Source: Methylobrevis albus
GTDB taxonomy: Bacteria; Pseudomonadota; Alphaproteobacteria; Rhizobiales; Pleomorphomonadaceae
Assembly (NCBI RefSeq): GCF_015904235.1
Contig: NZ_JADZLT010000056.1
Coordinates: 199,049-263,048, forward strand
Direction: 5' to 3'
DNA: 64,000 nt
A program made the translations under genes and the position numbers. Positions 1 through 9,509 of this stretch are shown in pieces. The notes under the pieces are model-generated. The model did not search any database, was not told where the DNA came from, and worked only from the letters and a program-made list of their open reading frames with translations. Every line of letters begins with the position of its first letter. Position 1 is the stretch's first letter.

Positions 1-107
1 GGGAGAAGGGAAGAGCGGCGCGGCCGAGCGCGTTTCCTCCGCTTGACCCACCTGCCCCGCCCATGCCTCATCGCCCCGACATCACCAACCACGGCGGCGA
101 GAGCGAG

Positions 108-3100
108 ATGGGCGGGAACGGGCGCTGGGATTTCTGGATCGACCGCGGCGGCACGTTCACCGACATCGTCGCGCGCCGCCCGGACGGCGGCCTCGTCTCG
201 CACAAGCTGCTGTCGGAGAACCCGGGCGTCTACGACGACGCGGCGATCCAGGGCATCCGCGACCTGATCGGAGTCGCGGATGGTGCTGCGCTGCCGGCCG
301 GGCTGATCGGCACCGTCAAGATGGGCACCACGGTCGCAACCAACGCGCTGCTGGAGCGAAAGGGTGAGCGCACCGCGCTGCTCGTCACGCGCGGCTTCCG
401 TGACGCGCTGGAGATCGGCTACCAGGCCCGGCCCGATATCTTCGCCCGGCGGATCGTCAAGCCGGCGCTGCTCTACGAGACGGTGGTGGAGGTGGGCGAG
501 CGGGTGCTCGCCGACGGCAGCATCGAGCAGGCGCCGGACCTCGATGCCGTCCGGCTGCAACTCGCGGACCTCAGGGCGGACGGCTACGACGCGCTGGCGA
601 TCGTCTTCATGCACGCCTACGCCTTCCCGGCGCACGAGGCGGCCGTCGCGGCACTGGCGCGGGAGATGGGCTTTGCCCAGGTCTCGGTCAGCCACGAGGT
701 GTCGCCGCTGATGAAGCTGGTCGGGCGCGGCGACACCACGGTTGTCGACGCCTATCTCTCGCCGATCCTCGGCCGCTACGTCGGCCGCGTCGCGGCGGCG
801 CTGCAGGGCGACGGCGCGGCGCCGGCGCCGCGGCTGTTCTTCATGACCTCGGCCGGCAGCCTCACCTCGGCCGATCTCTTCCGCGGCAAGGACGCGATCC
901 TGTCCGGCCCGGCGGGCGGCGTGGTCGGTGCGGTGGAGACGGCGCGCGAGGCGGGCTTCGACCGCATCATCGGCTTCGACATGGGTGGCACCTCCACCGA
1001 CGTCTCGCACTACGACGGCCATTTCGAGAAGGCGTTCGAGACCGAGGTCGCGGGCGTGCGGATGCGGGCGCCGATGCTGCGCATCCATACGGTGGCGGCC
1101 GGTGGCGGCTCGCTGATCGCCTATGACGGCGCGCGCCTCACCGTCGGCCCGGCGTCGGCCGGCGCCGATCCGGGGCCGGCGTGCTACCGCCGCGGCGGGC
1201 CGCTCGCCGTCACCGATGCGAACGTGCTGCTCGGCAAGCTCGATCCGGCGACCTTCCCGGCGATCTTCGGGCCGGAGCGCGACCAGCCGCTCGACGCCGA
1301 GGTGGTGCGGGCGCGATTCGCAGCGCTGGCGGCCGAGATCGGCGACGGCCGCAGCCCGGAGGACGTCGCCGAAGGTGCCGTCACCATTGCGGTCGAGAAC
1401 ATGGCCAACGCGATCAAGAAGATCTCGGTCGAGCGCGGCCACGACGTCACCGGCTATGCGCTGGCCTGCTTCGGCGGCGCCGGCGGGCAGCACGCCTGCC
1501 TCGTCGCCGACGCGCTCGGCATGGGCCGCGTCTTCATCCACGCCGTCTCGGGCCTCCTGTCGGCTTACGGCATCGGCCGGGCCGCCGTTGGCGCGACGCG
1601 CCGGCAGGCGGTGGTGAAGCCGCTGGTGGACGGCCTGCTGCCCGACCTCGGCGCCCTGCTGGACCGTCTCGCCGAGGACGCGGCGGCTGAACTCGCCGGT
1701 CAGGGCGTGCCCGCGGGCGACATCCGGATCCGCGAGGCGCTGCATCTGCGCTACGACGGCACCGACACGCCGATCGAGGTCGACTTCGCCGGCCGCGACA
1801 TCGCGGCGGCGCTCGCCGGCTTCGCCGCGGCCCACAAGGCGCAGTTCGGTTTTGTGTTCGCCGACAAGGCGGTGGTGGTCGAGGCGGCGGAGATCGAGGC
1901 GCGCGCCGCGGGCGCGGCGATCGCGGCCGCGTCCGACGCGCCGCCGGCCGAGCGTGAAGCGACGCCGTCACGGACGACGCGGTTCTATGCCGGCGGCGGC
2001 TTCCACGCGGCCGGTGCCTTCCGCAGCGACGAACTCGCCCCCGGCGACGTCGTCGCCGGCCCGGCGCTGCTCGTCGAGCCGCATCAGACCATCGTCGTCG
2101 AGCCCGAATGGCGGGCGCGGATCCTGCCGGGCGGCCACACCGTGCTGGAGCGCACGCGGGCGAAGACGCGCGCCGCGGCCGCCGGCACCGCGGCCGACCC
2201 GATCATGCTCGAGGTGTTCAACAACCTCTTCATGTCGATCGCCGAGCAGATGGGCGTCACGCTGCAGAACACCGCCTACTCGGTCAACATCAAGGAACGG
2301 CTCGACTTTTCCTGCGCGGTGTTCGACGGCGACGGCCATCTCGTCGCCAACGCGCCGCACATGCCGGTGCACCTCGGCTCGATGGACCGCTCGGTGGAGA
2401 CGGTGATGCGGGAAAACGCCGGCCGGATCGAGCCCGGCGATGTCTTCGTGCTCAACGCGCCCTATAATGGCGGCACCCACCTGCCCGACCTCACCGTCGT
2501 CACCCCGGTGTTTTCCGCCGATGGCGGCCGCATCCTGTTCTGGGCGGCGAGCCGCGGCCATCATGCCGACATCGGCGGGGCGGCGCCCGGCTCGATGACG
2601 CCGCTCGCGACCACCGTCGAGGACGAAGGCGTCCTCATCGACAACTTCAAGCTCGTCGACGGGTCGGTGCCCGGCGGCCGGTTCCGCGAGGCGGAGCTCG
2701 TCGCGCTGCTCACCGACCATCGCTGGCCGGTGCGCAACGTCGCGCAGAATCTCGCCGACCTCCGCGCCCAGGTCGCCGCCAACGAGAAGGGCGTCGCCGA
2801 ACTCAGCCGCATGGTGGAGAGCTTCGGGCTCGCCACCGTCGAGGCCTACATGGGCCATGTGCAGGACAACGCGGAGGAGAGCGTCCGCCGCGTCATCGAC
2901 CGGCTGCACGACGCCGCCTTCACCTATCCGACCGACACCGGCGCAGTGATCGAGGTGCGGGTCAGCGTCGACCGCGCGCGGCGCGAGGCGACCGTCGACT
3001 TCACCGGCACCAGCCCGCAGCAGCCCAACAACTTCAACGCCCCGGAACCGGTGACGCGCGCGGCGGTGCTCTACTGCTTCCGCCTGCTGGTCGATACGCC

Positions 3101-3734
3101 GATCCCGATGAACGCCGGCTGCCTGCGGCCGATCCGCATCGTCGTGCCGGAGGGCTCGATGCTGAAGCCCGCCTACCCGGCCGCCGTCGTCGCCGGCAAC
3201 GTCGAGACCAGCCAGCACGTCACCAACGCCCTTCTCGCGGCGCTCGGCGCCATGGCGCCGGCGCAAGGGACGATGAACAACCTGACCTTCGGCAACGACC
3301 GCTACCAGTACTACGAGACGATCTGCTCCGGCGCGCCGGCCGGGCCCGGGTACGACGGCATCGATGCGGTCCACACGCACATGACCAACTCGCGGCTGAC
3401 CGATCCGGAGGTGCTCGAGTTCCGCTTTCCGGTGGTGCTGGAGGCGTTCTCGGTGCGGCGCGGCTCGGGCGGGCGCGGGCGCTGGTCGGCGGGCGGCGGC
3501 ACGCTGCGCACGATCCGGTTCCGCGAGGCGATGGACTGCGCGATCCTTTCCTCGCACCGCGCCTTCGGCCCGCCGGGCCTCGAAGGCGGGGCGGCCGGCG
3601 AGACCGGCGCGACGGAGGTCCGCCGCCTCGACGGCTCCACCGAGGTGCTCGGCGCTTCGGCCCAGACCACCCTCGCCGCCGGCGAGGCCGTCACGGTGCG
3701 AACCCCGACGGGCGGCGGCTTCGGCCGCGCCTGA
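108..3734 (+). CDS. 5-oxoprolinase-like hydantoinase A/B fusion protein
   Basis: Large cytosolic enzyme of the hydantoinase/5-oxoprolinase family, which opens cyclic amides such as 5-oxoproline or hydantoins using ATP. The N-terminal HyuA half (about residues 1-680) carries the nucleotide-binding motif [10 protein letters not shown] at residues 12-21, plus SGPAGGV and [11 protein letters not shown]; the C-terminal HyuB half starts near residue 697. At about 1208 residues it matches the fused ATP-dependent 5-oxoprolinases rather than split HyuA and HyuB pairs. An upstream ATG at 63 has no Shine-Dalgarno sequence; the ATG at 108 puts the ATPase motif at the usual distance from the N-terminus, so it is preferred, though its own ribosome site is weak. 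It stands alone, with no transporter or racemase beside it, so the substrate is unproven. Confidence 0.9.
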   Translation: MGGNGRWDFWIDRGGTFTDIVARRPDGGLVSHKLLSENPGVYDDAAIQGIRDLIGVADGAALPAGLIGTVKMGTTVATNALLERKGERTALLVTRGFRDALEIGYQARPDIFARRIVKPALLYETVVEVGERVLADGSIEQAPDLDAVRLQLADLRADGYDALAIVFMHAYAFPAHEAAVAALAREMGFAQVSVSHEVSPLMKLVGRGDTTVVDAYLSPILGRYVGRVAAALQGDGAAPAPRLFFMTSAGSLTSADLFRGKDAILSGPAGGVVGAVETAREAGFDRIIGFDMGGTSTDVSHYDGHFEKAFETEVAGVRMRAPMLRIHTVAAGGGSLIAYDGARLTVGPASAGADPGPACYRRGGPLAVTDANVLLGKLDPATFPAIFGPERDQPLDAEVVRARFAALAAEIGDGRSPEDVAEGAVTIAVENMANAIKKISVERGHDVTGYALACFGGAGGQHACLVADALGMGRVFIHAVSGLLSAYGIGRAAVGATRRQAVVKPLVDGLLPDLGALLDRLAEDAAAELAGQGVPAGDIRIREALHLRYDGTDTPIEVDFAGRDIAAALAGFAAAHKAQFGFVFADKAVVVEAAEIEARAAGAAIAAASDAPPAEREATPSRTTRFYAGGGFHAAGAFRSDELAPGDVVAGPALLVEPHQTIVVEPEWRARILPGGHTVLERTRAKTRAAAAGTAADPIMLEVFNNLFMSIAEQMGVTLQNTAYSVNIKERLDFSCAVFDGDGHLVANAPHMPVHLGSMDRSVETVMRENAGRIEPGDVFVLNAPYNGGTHLPDLTVVTPVFSADGGRILFWAASRGHHADIGGAAPGSMTPLATTVEDEGVLIDNFKLVDGSVPGGRFREAELVALLTDHRWPVRNVAQNLADLRAQVAANEKGVAELSRMVESFGLATVEAYMGHVQDNAEESVRRVIDRLHDAAFTYPTDTGAVIEVRVSVDRARREATVDFTGTSPQQPNNFNAPEPVTRAAVLYCFRLLVDTPIPMNAGCLRPIRIVVPEGSMLKPAYPAAVVAGNVETSQHVTNALLAALGAMAPAQGTMNNLTFGNDRYQYYETICSGAPAGPGYDGIDAVHTHMTNSRLTDPEVLEFRFPVVLEAFSVRRGSGGRGRWSAGGGTLRTIRFREAMDCAILSSHRAFGPPGLEGGAAGETGATEVRRLDGSTEVLGASAQTTLAAGEAVTVRTPTGGGFGRA

Positions 3735-4094
3735 TGCGGGGTTCCGGGCATCGGCTCCTCGGAATCAGCGCTGCGCCGGTTTGAGCACGCGACCGCTGGC
3801 GCCGCGTCGGCGGCCATCCCATAAGCCGGTGCCAGATACCCGCAGTAACGTCTCGTTCACCATGTTGCGCTGCACATTCCACGACAACTCAAAACGAAAG
3901 TGCAGATGCACCGGAACGAAAGCCGAATTCTTGGCCGATGAAACAATCCGCATTATTTCTTGAGTGCAAACTGCCCCAAATTTGACCAAGTTAAGCACGA
4001 TTGAACGTTCTGTAATGTACGTTTCACAACGAGCCGGGCCTTCGCTCTCCGGCCTCGACGGGTTCAGTGCCGCGTAAGGCGAAAGAGGACGATT
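3735..4094. other. AT-richer intergenic stretch
   Basis: About 360 bases without a convincing gene. The middle (roughly 3820-4025) is clearly less GC-rich than its surroundings and probably holds the promoter of the small gene at 4095, but no clean -35/-10 pair is visible. The palindrome GAACGTTC lies at 4004-4011. A minus-strand reading frame (3765-3953, 62 residues) crosses it but has no ribosome site and is not called. Confidence 0.5.
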
Positions 4095-4382
4095 ATGGAC
4101 CGGACGAAGCTGATCATCGCGGAAGCGGTGAGCCAATATCCGCTCAAGGCCAGCCAGGAATGGGCGCGCGCCTTCGGCAACGACAGCAGCGTCGAGATCG
4201 ATCACATCGAGACGAGCCCCACGTCCTACGACGTGCACGACTACCTGTTCGAAGGCCAGGCCCAGGTGTTCCTGCGCCATGGCGACGAGCCGGCGGCTCA
4301 GGCGGTTTCGGCGCATGTCTTCGGCCGCTGCGATGGTCGCCGCGTCGAACTCGACCGCTTCGTCTTCGATATCGCGTCCTGA
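4095..4382 (+). CDS. Small hypothetical protein (95 aa)
   Basis: Unrecognised small soluble protein. It is acidic, has no signal peptide or membrane segment, and ends in an alternating hydrophobic stretch (RRVELDRFVFDIAS). The start is supported by AGAGGACG seven bases before the ATG, a good Shine-Dalgarno match. Its reading frame, rather than the overlapping plus-strand frame that starts at 4067, is therefore taken as real. The neighbours are unrelated, and no function is proposed. Confidence 0.6.
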   Translation: MDRTKLIIAEAVSQYPLKASQEWARAFGNDSSVEIDHIETSPTSYDVHDYLFEGQAQVFLRHGDEPAAQAVSAHVFGRCDGRRVELDRFVFDIAS

Positions 4383-4648
4383 CTTGGTCAGGGCGACACC
4401 ACGCCCTGCTGATCCGACCGGCCGACAATCGGGGCGCGATAAGCCCTGCTTAACCGGGATCGGATATCAAGGAATGGCTTGGGTGACCGAGGGTTTTCCC
4501 CGGTTGCCACGGGGCCGGCCGGTGCGCCGCCGAGATGATCGGCTGACGGACCGGCAGGCAGAGGTGCGGGGGCAAGCTCGCTTGCCGCATTTGGTGACCG
4601 CCGCGTACGGCGAGCACTCCGGTCCAATCGGGCGCTGAGGTGACCCCC

Positions 4649-4732
4649 TCAGATCGCGCCGACGAGGATTGCGCCCACGAACAGGAACGCGGCGCACACG
4701 CACAGAACATTGAGGCTCTTTGTCATGGTCAT
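4649..4732 (-). CDS. 27-residue membrane microprotein
   Basis: Tiny frame reading MTMTKSLNVLCACAAFLFVG followed by AILVGAI and a stop. After a short polar start with one lysine, nearly the whole chain is one hydrophobic helix, as in single-pass inner-membrane microproteins. GAGAGG lies 8 bases upstream of the first ATG on the minus strand, a strong ribosome site; a second in-frame ATG at 4726 could also be used. The leader upstream contains an inverted repeat (4786-4816) and is AT-rich, as expected for a promoter region. It stands alone. I recall similar short hydrophobic proteins in rhizobia, but could not check for homologues here. Confidence 0.6.
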   Translation of the reverse strand: MTMTKSLNVLCVCAAFLFVGAILVGAI

Positions 4733-4785
4733 GGCATTGCCTCTCGTCTCGCAGCTCTGACACGATGAGTGTAGGGTCAAAAGCC

Positions 4786-4816
4786 CGCTGCACGAAGAAA
4801 ATCTTTATGTGCAGCG
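4786..4816 (-). promoter_or_regulatory. Inverted repeat in the leader of the microprotein gene
   Basis: Perfect 8-base arms CGCTGCAC (4786-4793) and GTGCAGCG (4809-4816) enclose an A/T-rich centre that itself contains AAGA/TCTT. It lies about 55 bases before the microprotein start, so it could be an operator or a 5'-leader hairpin. No matching sequence was noticed elsewhere in the window. Confidence 0.4.
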
Positions 4817-4901
4817 CAGCATTCTCAATCACTTAGATGTTAGCGAAGTCGAATAGCGCCGAAATTCCGGGACTTGCCGCAATTCCGACCGCTTTTCGGA
4901 C

Positions 4902-6152
4902 CTAGCCGCGTGCCAGCCGTTCGAGCCAGTTGGCGGCCGCGAGCGCGACCCGATCCTGTCCGAACGGGGCCACGACCTGGACACCGAGCGGCAGACCCGC
5001 CTCGTCGACCAGGCCCGGCACCGCGACCGCCGGCGTCCCGATCAACGTCCAGAGGCGGTTGAAGGTGGCGACGCCCGTCGAGCCGAGCCCTTCGGGCGGC
5101 GCGCCCGGGGCCGCCGGCATGAGAAGAACGTCGACGTTTTCGAAGAGTTCCCCCACCCGCCGGCGCGCCGTGTGCGCCACCGACCGGGCGGCGTCGTAGG
5201 CCGCCGTCTCGGTCGCGGCACCCCGCGCCAGCGCCTCGGCGAGCACGGCGGACAGCGCCGCCCCGTGGTGATCGCGCTCGTGCGCCAGCGCCAGCGCGCC
5301 CTCATATTCCATGATCAGCGGATGGATGCGGTCGGCCGCAGCGACGGTGCCGGAGAGGTCGACGGTCCGGATTTCGGCGCCTTTCGCGGCCGCCCGGCGC
5401 ACGAGGCGATCGACGGCTCCGGCCATCGCGGCACTCGGCTCGGCCGAAAAGCCGCTGCGGACGACACCGATTCGCGGCGCACCGAAATCGGTGACGTCGA
5501 CGCGGAGTTCGCGGCCCGAGATCGCCGAGAGGAACATGGCACAGTCGGCGACGCTCGCCGCGAACACGCCGACGGTGTCGAGCAGCCACGAGAACGGCTT
5601 CACGCCGACCGTCGGCAGCAGCCGGTAGGACGGCTTGATCGCCGCAATGCCGCAGAAACTCGCCGGCCGGATCACCGAGCCCGCCGTCTGGGTGCCGAAG
5701 GCGGCCGTCACCATGCCGGCGGCGACCGCCGCCGCCGAGCCCGACGACGAGCCGCCCGGCGTATGCCCCGGCGCCGCCGGATTGCGGGTGACGGTCGGGT
5801 TCAGATAGGCGAATTCCGTGGTGCGGGTCTTGCCGAGCACGGCCGCGCCGGCGCGCCGGGCCATGGTGACGACGCTGGCGTCGGCGCGCGGCTGCCAGCC
5901 GTCGTAGATCGGCGAGCCGTAGCCGGACGGCATGTCGGCGGTGTCGAAGACGTCCTTCACGCCGATCGGCAACCCGCGCAAGGGCCCGCCTGCCCCGGTT
6001 GCCGCGGTCCGCGCGCCACCGAGATCGAGATGCGCGAAGGCGCGGATGTCGGGTTCGCGCTCGTCGAGGGTCGAGGCGACCCCGTCGTAGACCGCCTCGA
6101 TGGAGGTCCGGCCGGCGTCGAGCCGGGCGAGCAGATCGAGCAGCGAAAGCAT
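4902..6152 (-). CDS. Amidase (amidase signature family)
   Basis: Hydrolase of carboxamides, cytosolic, 416 residues. The amidase-signature Ser-cisSer-Lys triad is visible: Lys66 in GVKDVFDT, the Ser-rich loop GGSSSGS (residues 133-139, cis-Ser about 136) and nucleophile Ser159 in TAGSVIRPA. The first in-frame ATG (6248) lacks a ribosome site, whereas the ATG at 6152 is preceded by GGGAGGTG, so that start was chosen; the length is slightly short for the family. The C-terminal core motif LIGTPAVAVPG is present. The residues downstream of the nucleophile (SFCGIAAIKPSYRLLP) resemble amidases of broad aliphatic or aryl substrates rather than GatA, and there are no gatB or gatC genes nearby. Substrate unknown. 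Confidence 0.88.
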   Translation of the reverse strand: MLSLLDLLARLDAGRTSIEAVYDGVASTLDEREPDIRAFAHLDLGGARTAATGAGGPLRGLPIGVKDVFDTADMPSGYGSPIYDGWQPRADASVVTMARRAGAAVLGKTRTTEFAYLNPTVTRNPAAPGHTPGGSSSGSAAAVAAGMVTAAFGTQTAGSVIRPASFCGIAAIKPSYRLLPTVGVKPFSWLLDTVGVFAASVADCAMFLSAISGRELRVDVTDFGAPRIGVVRSGFSAEPSAAMAGAVDRLVRRAAAKGAEIRTVDLSGTVAAADRIHPLIMEYEGALALAHERDHHGAALSAVLAEALARGAATETAAYDAARSVAHTARRRVGELFENVDVLLMPAAPGAPPEGLGSTGVATFNRLWTLIGTPAVAVPGLVDEAGLPLGVQVVAPFGQDRVALAAANWLERLARG

Positions 6153-6289
6153 GGCACCTCCCTCGGCCGCCAGCGCACGCCGAAGGCCGGCTGGGGGCGG
6201 GGCGCCATAAGACAGGCGGTGCGAGTGTTGTGCAAGGGAGGCGGGCAAGAGGTCGCGGGACGCGTAGCCATTAGGCCGGCGCCGCGGCG

Positions 6290-6526
6290 TCAGGCGAAAT
6301 AGAACAGGGTCGCGAGGGCAAAGCAGGTGAGCGCGCGATCGAGCGGCACGGCGGCGCGGGCAAGGCCGGCGGCCGACGGCGCGGCGGCGAGGCGGCCGAG
6401 TTCGCGGCGCGACGCCCCGAGCCGCCCGGCCGCATCATCGCTCGCCATCACGACGCCGGCGAGGTCGCCGCGGACCGCGACGAGACCGGCAAGGACTGGA
6501 TCGGAGGTGGACGACGGCTGCGGCAT
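6290..6526 (-). CDS. Small hypothetical protein with C-terminal hydrophobic tail (78 aa)
   Basis: Unrecognised. The Ala/Arg-rich protein ends in a short hydrophobic segment (TCFALATLFYFA), which may be a tail anchor. AGGAG six bases before the ATG at 6526 supports this start over an upstream one at 6571. It lies downstream of the divergent parE promoter region and upstream of the amidase, on the same strand as the amidase. The long overlapping minus-strand frames that run through parE are antisense shadows. Moderate support only. Confidence 0.45.
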   Translation of the reverse strand: MPQPSSTSDPVLAGLVAVRGDLAGVVMASDDAAGRLGASRRELGRLAAAPSAAGLARAAVPLDRALTCFALATLFYFA

Positions 6527-6756
6527 CGAAGCTCCTGCTGCGACAGGTCGAAGCCGACCATGCCCGTGCAAGCGTTAATGCCGCGTCTCCACGCGATGCC
6601 TTCTGCACCGTTTTCCGCAGATTTCCGTGGACCGCGCCGGAAAGCGGGCGGAACGAAAAATGAACGCCCTTCATCTTCCGCCGGCCGCCGTGCCATGTTA
6701 TCGGCTGTTCCATGGTGCGGAAACGCGCGGATGCCGCACCGCAAGACAAGGCCGAC

Positions 6757-8922
6757 ATGACCGATCGCGACGATCTCTTCGCCAATCTCGACGCCGCCGT
6801 TCGTGCGATGAAGGCCAAGACGCAGCCGCGCCGGACCACGGGCGCCGCGGCGCCCGAACTCGCAGCCCCGGACCCCGTCGTTCCGCCGCCTGCCCTTGAC
6901 GCCGTCCCCACCCCCGTTGCGCCCGCCGCCAAGTCGCCGGCCCGGCCGGCGGCCGCCGGTGCACGCGCGGCCGTGCCACCGAAGCCCGCCGGCGGCGACG
7001 ATTACGACGCCGCGTCGATCGAGGTGCTGGAGGGGCTGGAGCCGGTGCGGCGCCGGCCGGGCATGTACATCGGCGGCACCGACGAGCGCGCCTATCACCA
7101 CCTCTTCGCCGAGGTGATCGACAATTCGATGGACGAGGCCGTCGCGGGTCACGCGAGCTGGATCGAGGTCGAGCTCGACGCCGACGGCTTCCTCTCCGTA
7201 ACCGACAACGGCCGCGGCATTCCGACCGATCCGCATCCGAAATTCCCGGGCAAGTCGGCGCTCGAGGTCATCATGACCACGCTGCATGCCGGCGGGAAGT
7301 TCGACAGCAAGGTCTACGAGACCTCCGGCGGCCTGCACGGCGTCGGCGTCTCGGTGGTGAACGCGCTGTCCGAGGTGCTCGAAGTCGAGGTGGCGCGCGG
7401 GCGGCAGCTCTGGCGCCAGCGCTTCGAGCGCGGCCATGCCGCCTCGCCGCTCGAAAGCCTCGGCGAGGTGATGAACCGGCGCGGCACCCGCGTGCGTTTC
7501 CGGCCCGATCCGCAGATCTTCGGCGCGGCCGCGAAGTTCGATCCGGCGCGGCTGATGCGGATGGCGCGCTCGAAGGCGTACCTGTTCGGCGGCGTCGAGA
7601 TCCGCTGGCACTGCGCGCCGGCGCTGGTGGACGGCACGCAGACGCCGGCCGAGGCCGTGTTCCGCTTTCCCGGCGGCCTCAAGGACTATCTGGTCGAGGC
7701 GCTCGGGTCCGAGAAGCGGGTCGTCGAGGAGCTGTTTTCGGGCCGCACGCCGAAGCACAGCGGGCATGGCGCGGTCGAGTGGGCGGTGTCGTGGTTCGGC
7801 GGCGACGGTTTCGTCAACTCCTACTGCAACACCATCCCGACGCCGGAGGGCGGCACGCACGAGCAGGGCCTGCGCATGGCGCTCGCCCGCGGCCTCAAGG
7901 GCTACGGCGAACTCACCGGCAACAAGCGCGTCGCGGCGGTAACGCCCGACGACGTGATGACCTCGGCCGGGGCGATGCTCGCCGTGTTCATCCGCGAGCC
8001 CGAATTCGTCGGCCAGACCAAGGACAAGCTCGCTTCGGCGGAAGCGGCCCGCATCGTCGAGAACGCGGTCAAGGATGCCTTCGACCACTGGCTCGCCGGC
8101 TCGCCGAGCCAGGCGTCGCGCCTGCTCGACTGGGTGATCGACCGTGCCGAGGAACGGCTGCGGCGCCGGCAGGAAAAGGAAGTCGGCCGCAAGACGGCGC
8201 TGCGCAAGCTGCGCCTGCCCGGCAAGCTCGCCGACTGTTCGCAGACGGCGGCGCAGGGCTCGGAGATCTTCATCGTCGAGGGTGATTCGGCCGGCGGCTC
8301 GGCGAAGCAGGCGCGTAGCCGCGCCAGCCAGGCCGTGCTGCCGCTGCGCGGCAAGATCCTCAACGTCGCCAGCGCCGGACGCGAGAAACTCGGCCAGAAC
8401 CAGCAGCTCTCCGACCTGTTGCAGGCGCTTGGCTGCGGCACGCGGGCCCAGTACCGCGAGGCGGATCTCCGCTACGACAAGGTCATCGTGATGACCGACG
8501 CCGACGTCGACGGCGCCCACATCGCCTCGCTGCTGATCACCTTCTTCTACCGCGAGATCCCGAACCTGATCCGCGAGGGCCACCTCTATCTCGCCGTGCC
8601 GCCGCTTTACCGGCTGAGCCAGGGCGGCAAGACGATATATGCCCGCGACGACGCCCACCGCGAGGAATTGCTCGCGACCGTGTTCAAGGGCCGGCAGAAG
8701 GTCGAGATCGGCCGCTTCAAGGGCCTCGGCGAGATGATGCCGTCGCAGCTGAAAGAGACCACGATGGACCCGGCGACGCGCACGCTGCTGCGCGTCCAGA
8801 TGATCGAGGACGAGGCGGTCGCGACCGCCGATTCGGTCGAGCGGCTGATGGGCAACAAGCCCGAGGGGCGCTTCCAGTTCATCCAGGAAAACGCCGAGTT
8901 CGCCGTCGACCTCGATATCTGA
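6757..8922 (+). CDS. parE: DNA topoisomerase IV subunit B
   Basis: ATPase subunit of topoisomerase IV, which works with ParC to decatenate replicated chromosomes. Visible in order: GHKL ATPase (EVIDNSMDEAVAG near residue 119, TDNGRGIP near 149, GGLHGVGVSVVNALS near 191), transducer domain, and TOPRIM with EGDSAGGSA (about 508) and the metal-binding DADVDG (about 581). The ending GRFKGLGEMMPSQLKETTMD and the lack of the GyrB insert mark ParE. The start at 6757 is preferred over 6712 (no ribosome site). The first 85 or so residues before the ATPase are Ala/Pro-rich and probably disordered. The parC partner is not in the window. Confidence 0.95.
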   Translation: MTDRDDLFANLDAAVRAMKAKTQPRRTTGAAAPELAAPDPVVPPPALDAVPTPVAPAAKSPARPAAAGARAAVPPKPAGGDDYDAASIEVLEGLEPVRRRPGMYIGGTDERAYHHLFAEVIDNSMDEAVAGHASWIEVELDADGFLSVTDNGRGIPTDPHPKFPGKSALEVIMTTLHAGGKFDSKVYETSGGLHGVGVSVVNALSEVLEVEVARGRQLWRQRFERGHAASPLESLGEVMNRRGTRVRFRPDPQIFGAAAKFDPARLMRMARSKAYLFGGVEIRWHCAPALVDGTQTPAEAVFRFPGGLKDYLVEALGSEKRVVEELFSGRTPKHSGHGAVEWAVSWFGGDGFVNSYCNTIPTPEGGTHEQGLRMALARGLKGYGELTGNKRVAAVTPDDVMTSAGAMLAVFIREPEFVGQTKDKLASAEAARIVENAVKDAFDHWLAGSPSQASRLLDWVIDRAEERLRRRQEKEVGRKTALRKLRLPGKLADCSQTAAQGSEIFIVEGDSAGGSAKQARSRASQAVLPLRGKILNVASAGREKLGQNQQLSDLLQALGCGTRAQYREADLRYDKVIVMTDADVDGAHIASLLITFFYREIPNLIREGHLYLAVPPLYRLSQGGKTIYARDDAHREELLATVFKGRQKVEIGRFKGLGEMMPSQLKETTMDPATRTLLRVQMIEDEAVATADSVERLMGNKPEGRFQFIQENAEFAVDLDI

Positions 8923-8928
8923 CCCGGC

Positions 8929-9357
8929 TCAGGACGGGGTGCGGGTATCGCTCGCCGCATCGCGCCGGGCGGCATAGTCGAGGTCGAGCCGCCCCTCCTC
9001 CGCCTTGAAGTAGTACTGGCTCGCGACCAGCCAGCCCTTCAGCGGCCGCAGCGGCGGGATGCAGGTGAGCAGCAGGAACGGCAGCGTCGTGATCAGGTGC
9101 ATCCAGTAGGGCGCCTGGAACGCAACCTCGATCCACAGCGCCAGAATGACCGCCGGCACGCAGGCAAAGCAGATCACGAAGAAGGCCGGGCCGTCGGCCG
9201 GATCGGCAAAGCCGTAGTCGAGGCCGCAGACGTCGCACCGCGGCGCGATGGTGAGGAAGCCGTCGAACAGGTGGCCCTCGCCGCAGCGCGGGCAGAGCCC
9301 GCGGATGCCGGTCGAGACCGGCGGCAGCGGCGGGTAGTAGGCGGGGTATTCCTGCAT
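8929..9357 (-). CDS. DUF983 family zinc-ribbon membrane protein
   Basis: Small inner-membrane protein of 142 residues. Cys22, Cys25, Cys41 and Cys44 form a CxxC-x15-CxxC zinc ribbon, followed by two hydrophobic helices (about residues 58-76 and 85-102), the DUF983 pattern common in alphaproteobacteria, often near cytochrome oxidase genes. Here it lies alone, convergent with parE (6 bases apart). GAGGAG seven bases before the ATG at 9357 fixes the start; the longer frame from 9432 runs through the operator region of the next gene. The biochemical role of the family is not established. Confidence 0.8.
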   Translation of the reverse strand: MQEYPAYYPPLPPVSTGIRGLCPRCGEGHLFDGFLTIAPRCDVCGLDYGFADPADGPAFFVICFACVPAVILALWIEVAFQAPYWMHLITTLPFLLLTCIPPLRPLKGWLVASQYYFKAEEGRLDLDYAARRDAASDTRTPS

Positions 9358-9396
9358 CGAAATTGCTCCTCGGCCTTCCGGCAACGGTCTTGATAT

Positions 9397-9461
9397 TGTA
9401 TGGATCATCGGCAGTTTGAAGCGACATTCCATGCATTATGTATGGATGTCTTTGTATGGTT
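9397..9461. promoter_or_regulatory. Direct-repeat operator of the MocR-type regulator
   Basis: Three direct repeats lie between the DUF983 gene and the MocR gene: TGTATGGAT at 9397-9405 and 9439-9447, and TGTATGGTT at 9453-9461. The first two are 42 bases apart (four helical turns) and the third follows 14 bases later. A partial inverted copy (ATTCCATGCA) is at 9426-9435. GabR and PdxR, the studied MocR proteins, bind spaced direct repeats near their own promoters, so autoregulation is the natural reading. The repeats overlap the earliest possible start codon (9438), favouring a downstream start for the regulator. Confidence 0.6.
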
Positions 9462-9509
9462 CCGCTTGTCCTGATCGATGCGCGGGCCGGCCGGGGGCGC
9501 GCGCCGACG

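Noticed and set aside
1968-3557. Long minus-strand frame antisense to the hydantoinase gene
   Set aside because: Shadow of the real coding frame; arginine- and histidine-rich translation, no ribosome site.
3765-3953. Minus-strand frame of 62 residues (beginning MRIVSSAKNSAFVPVHLHFR) in low-GC DNA
   Set aside because: It reads like protein and has unusual composition, but no ribosome site precedes the ATG and it ends in an arginine-rich tail that overlaps GC-rich noncoding DNA. It may be a relic; it is not called.
6448-8658. Very long minus-strand open frame antisense to parE
   Set aside because: Antisense frames stay open in 70% GC DNA with strong codon bias; the translation is His/Arg/Ala-rich without motifs, while the plus strand encodes full-length ParE.
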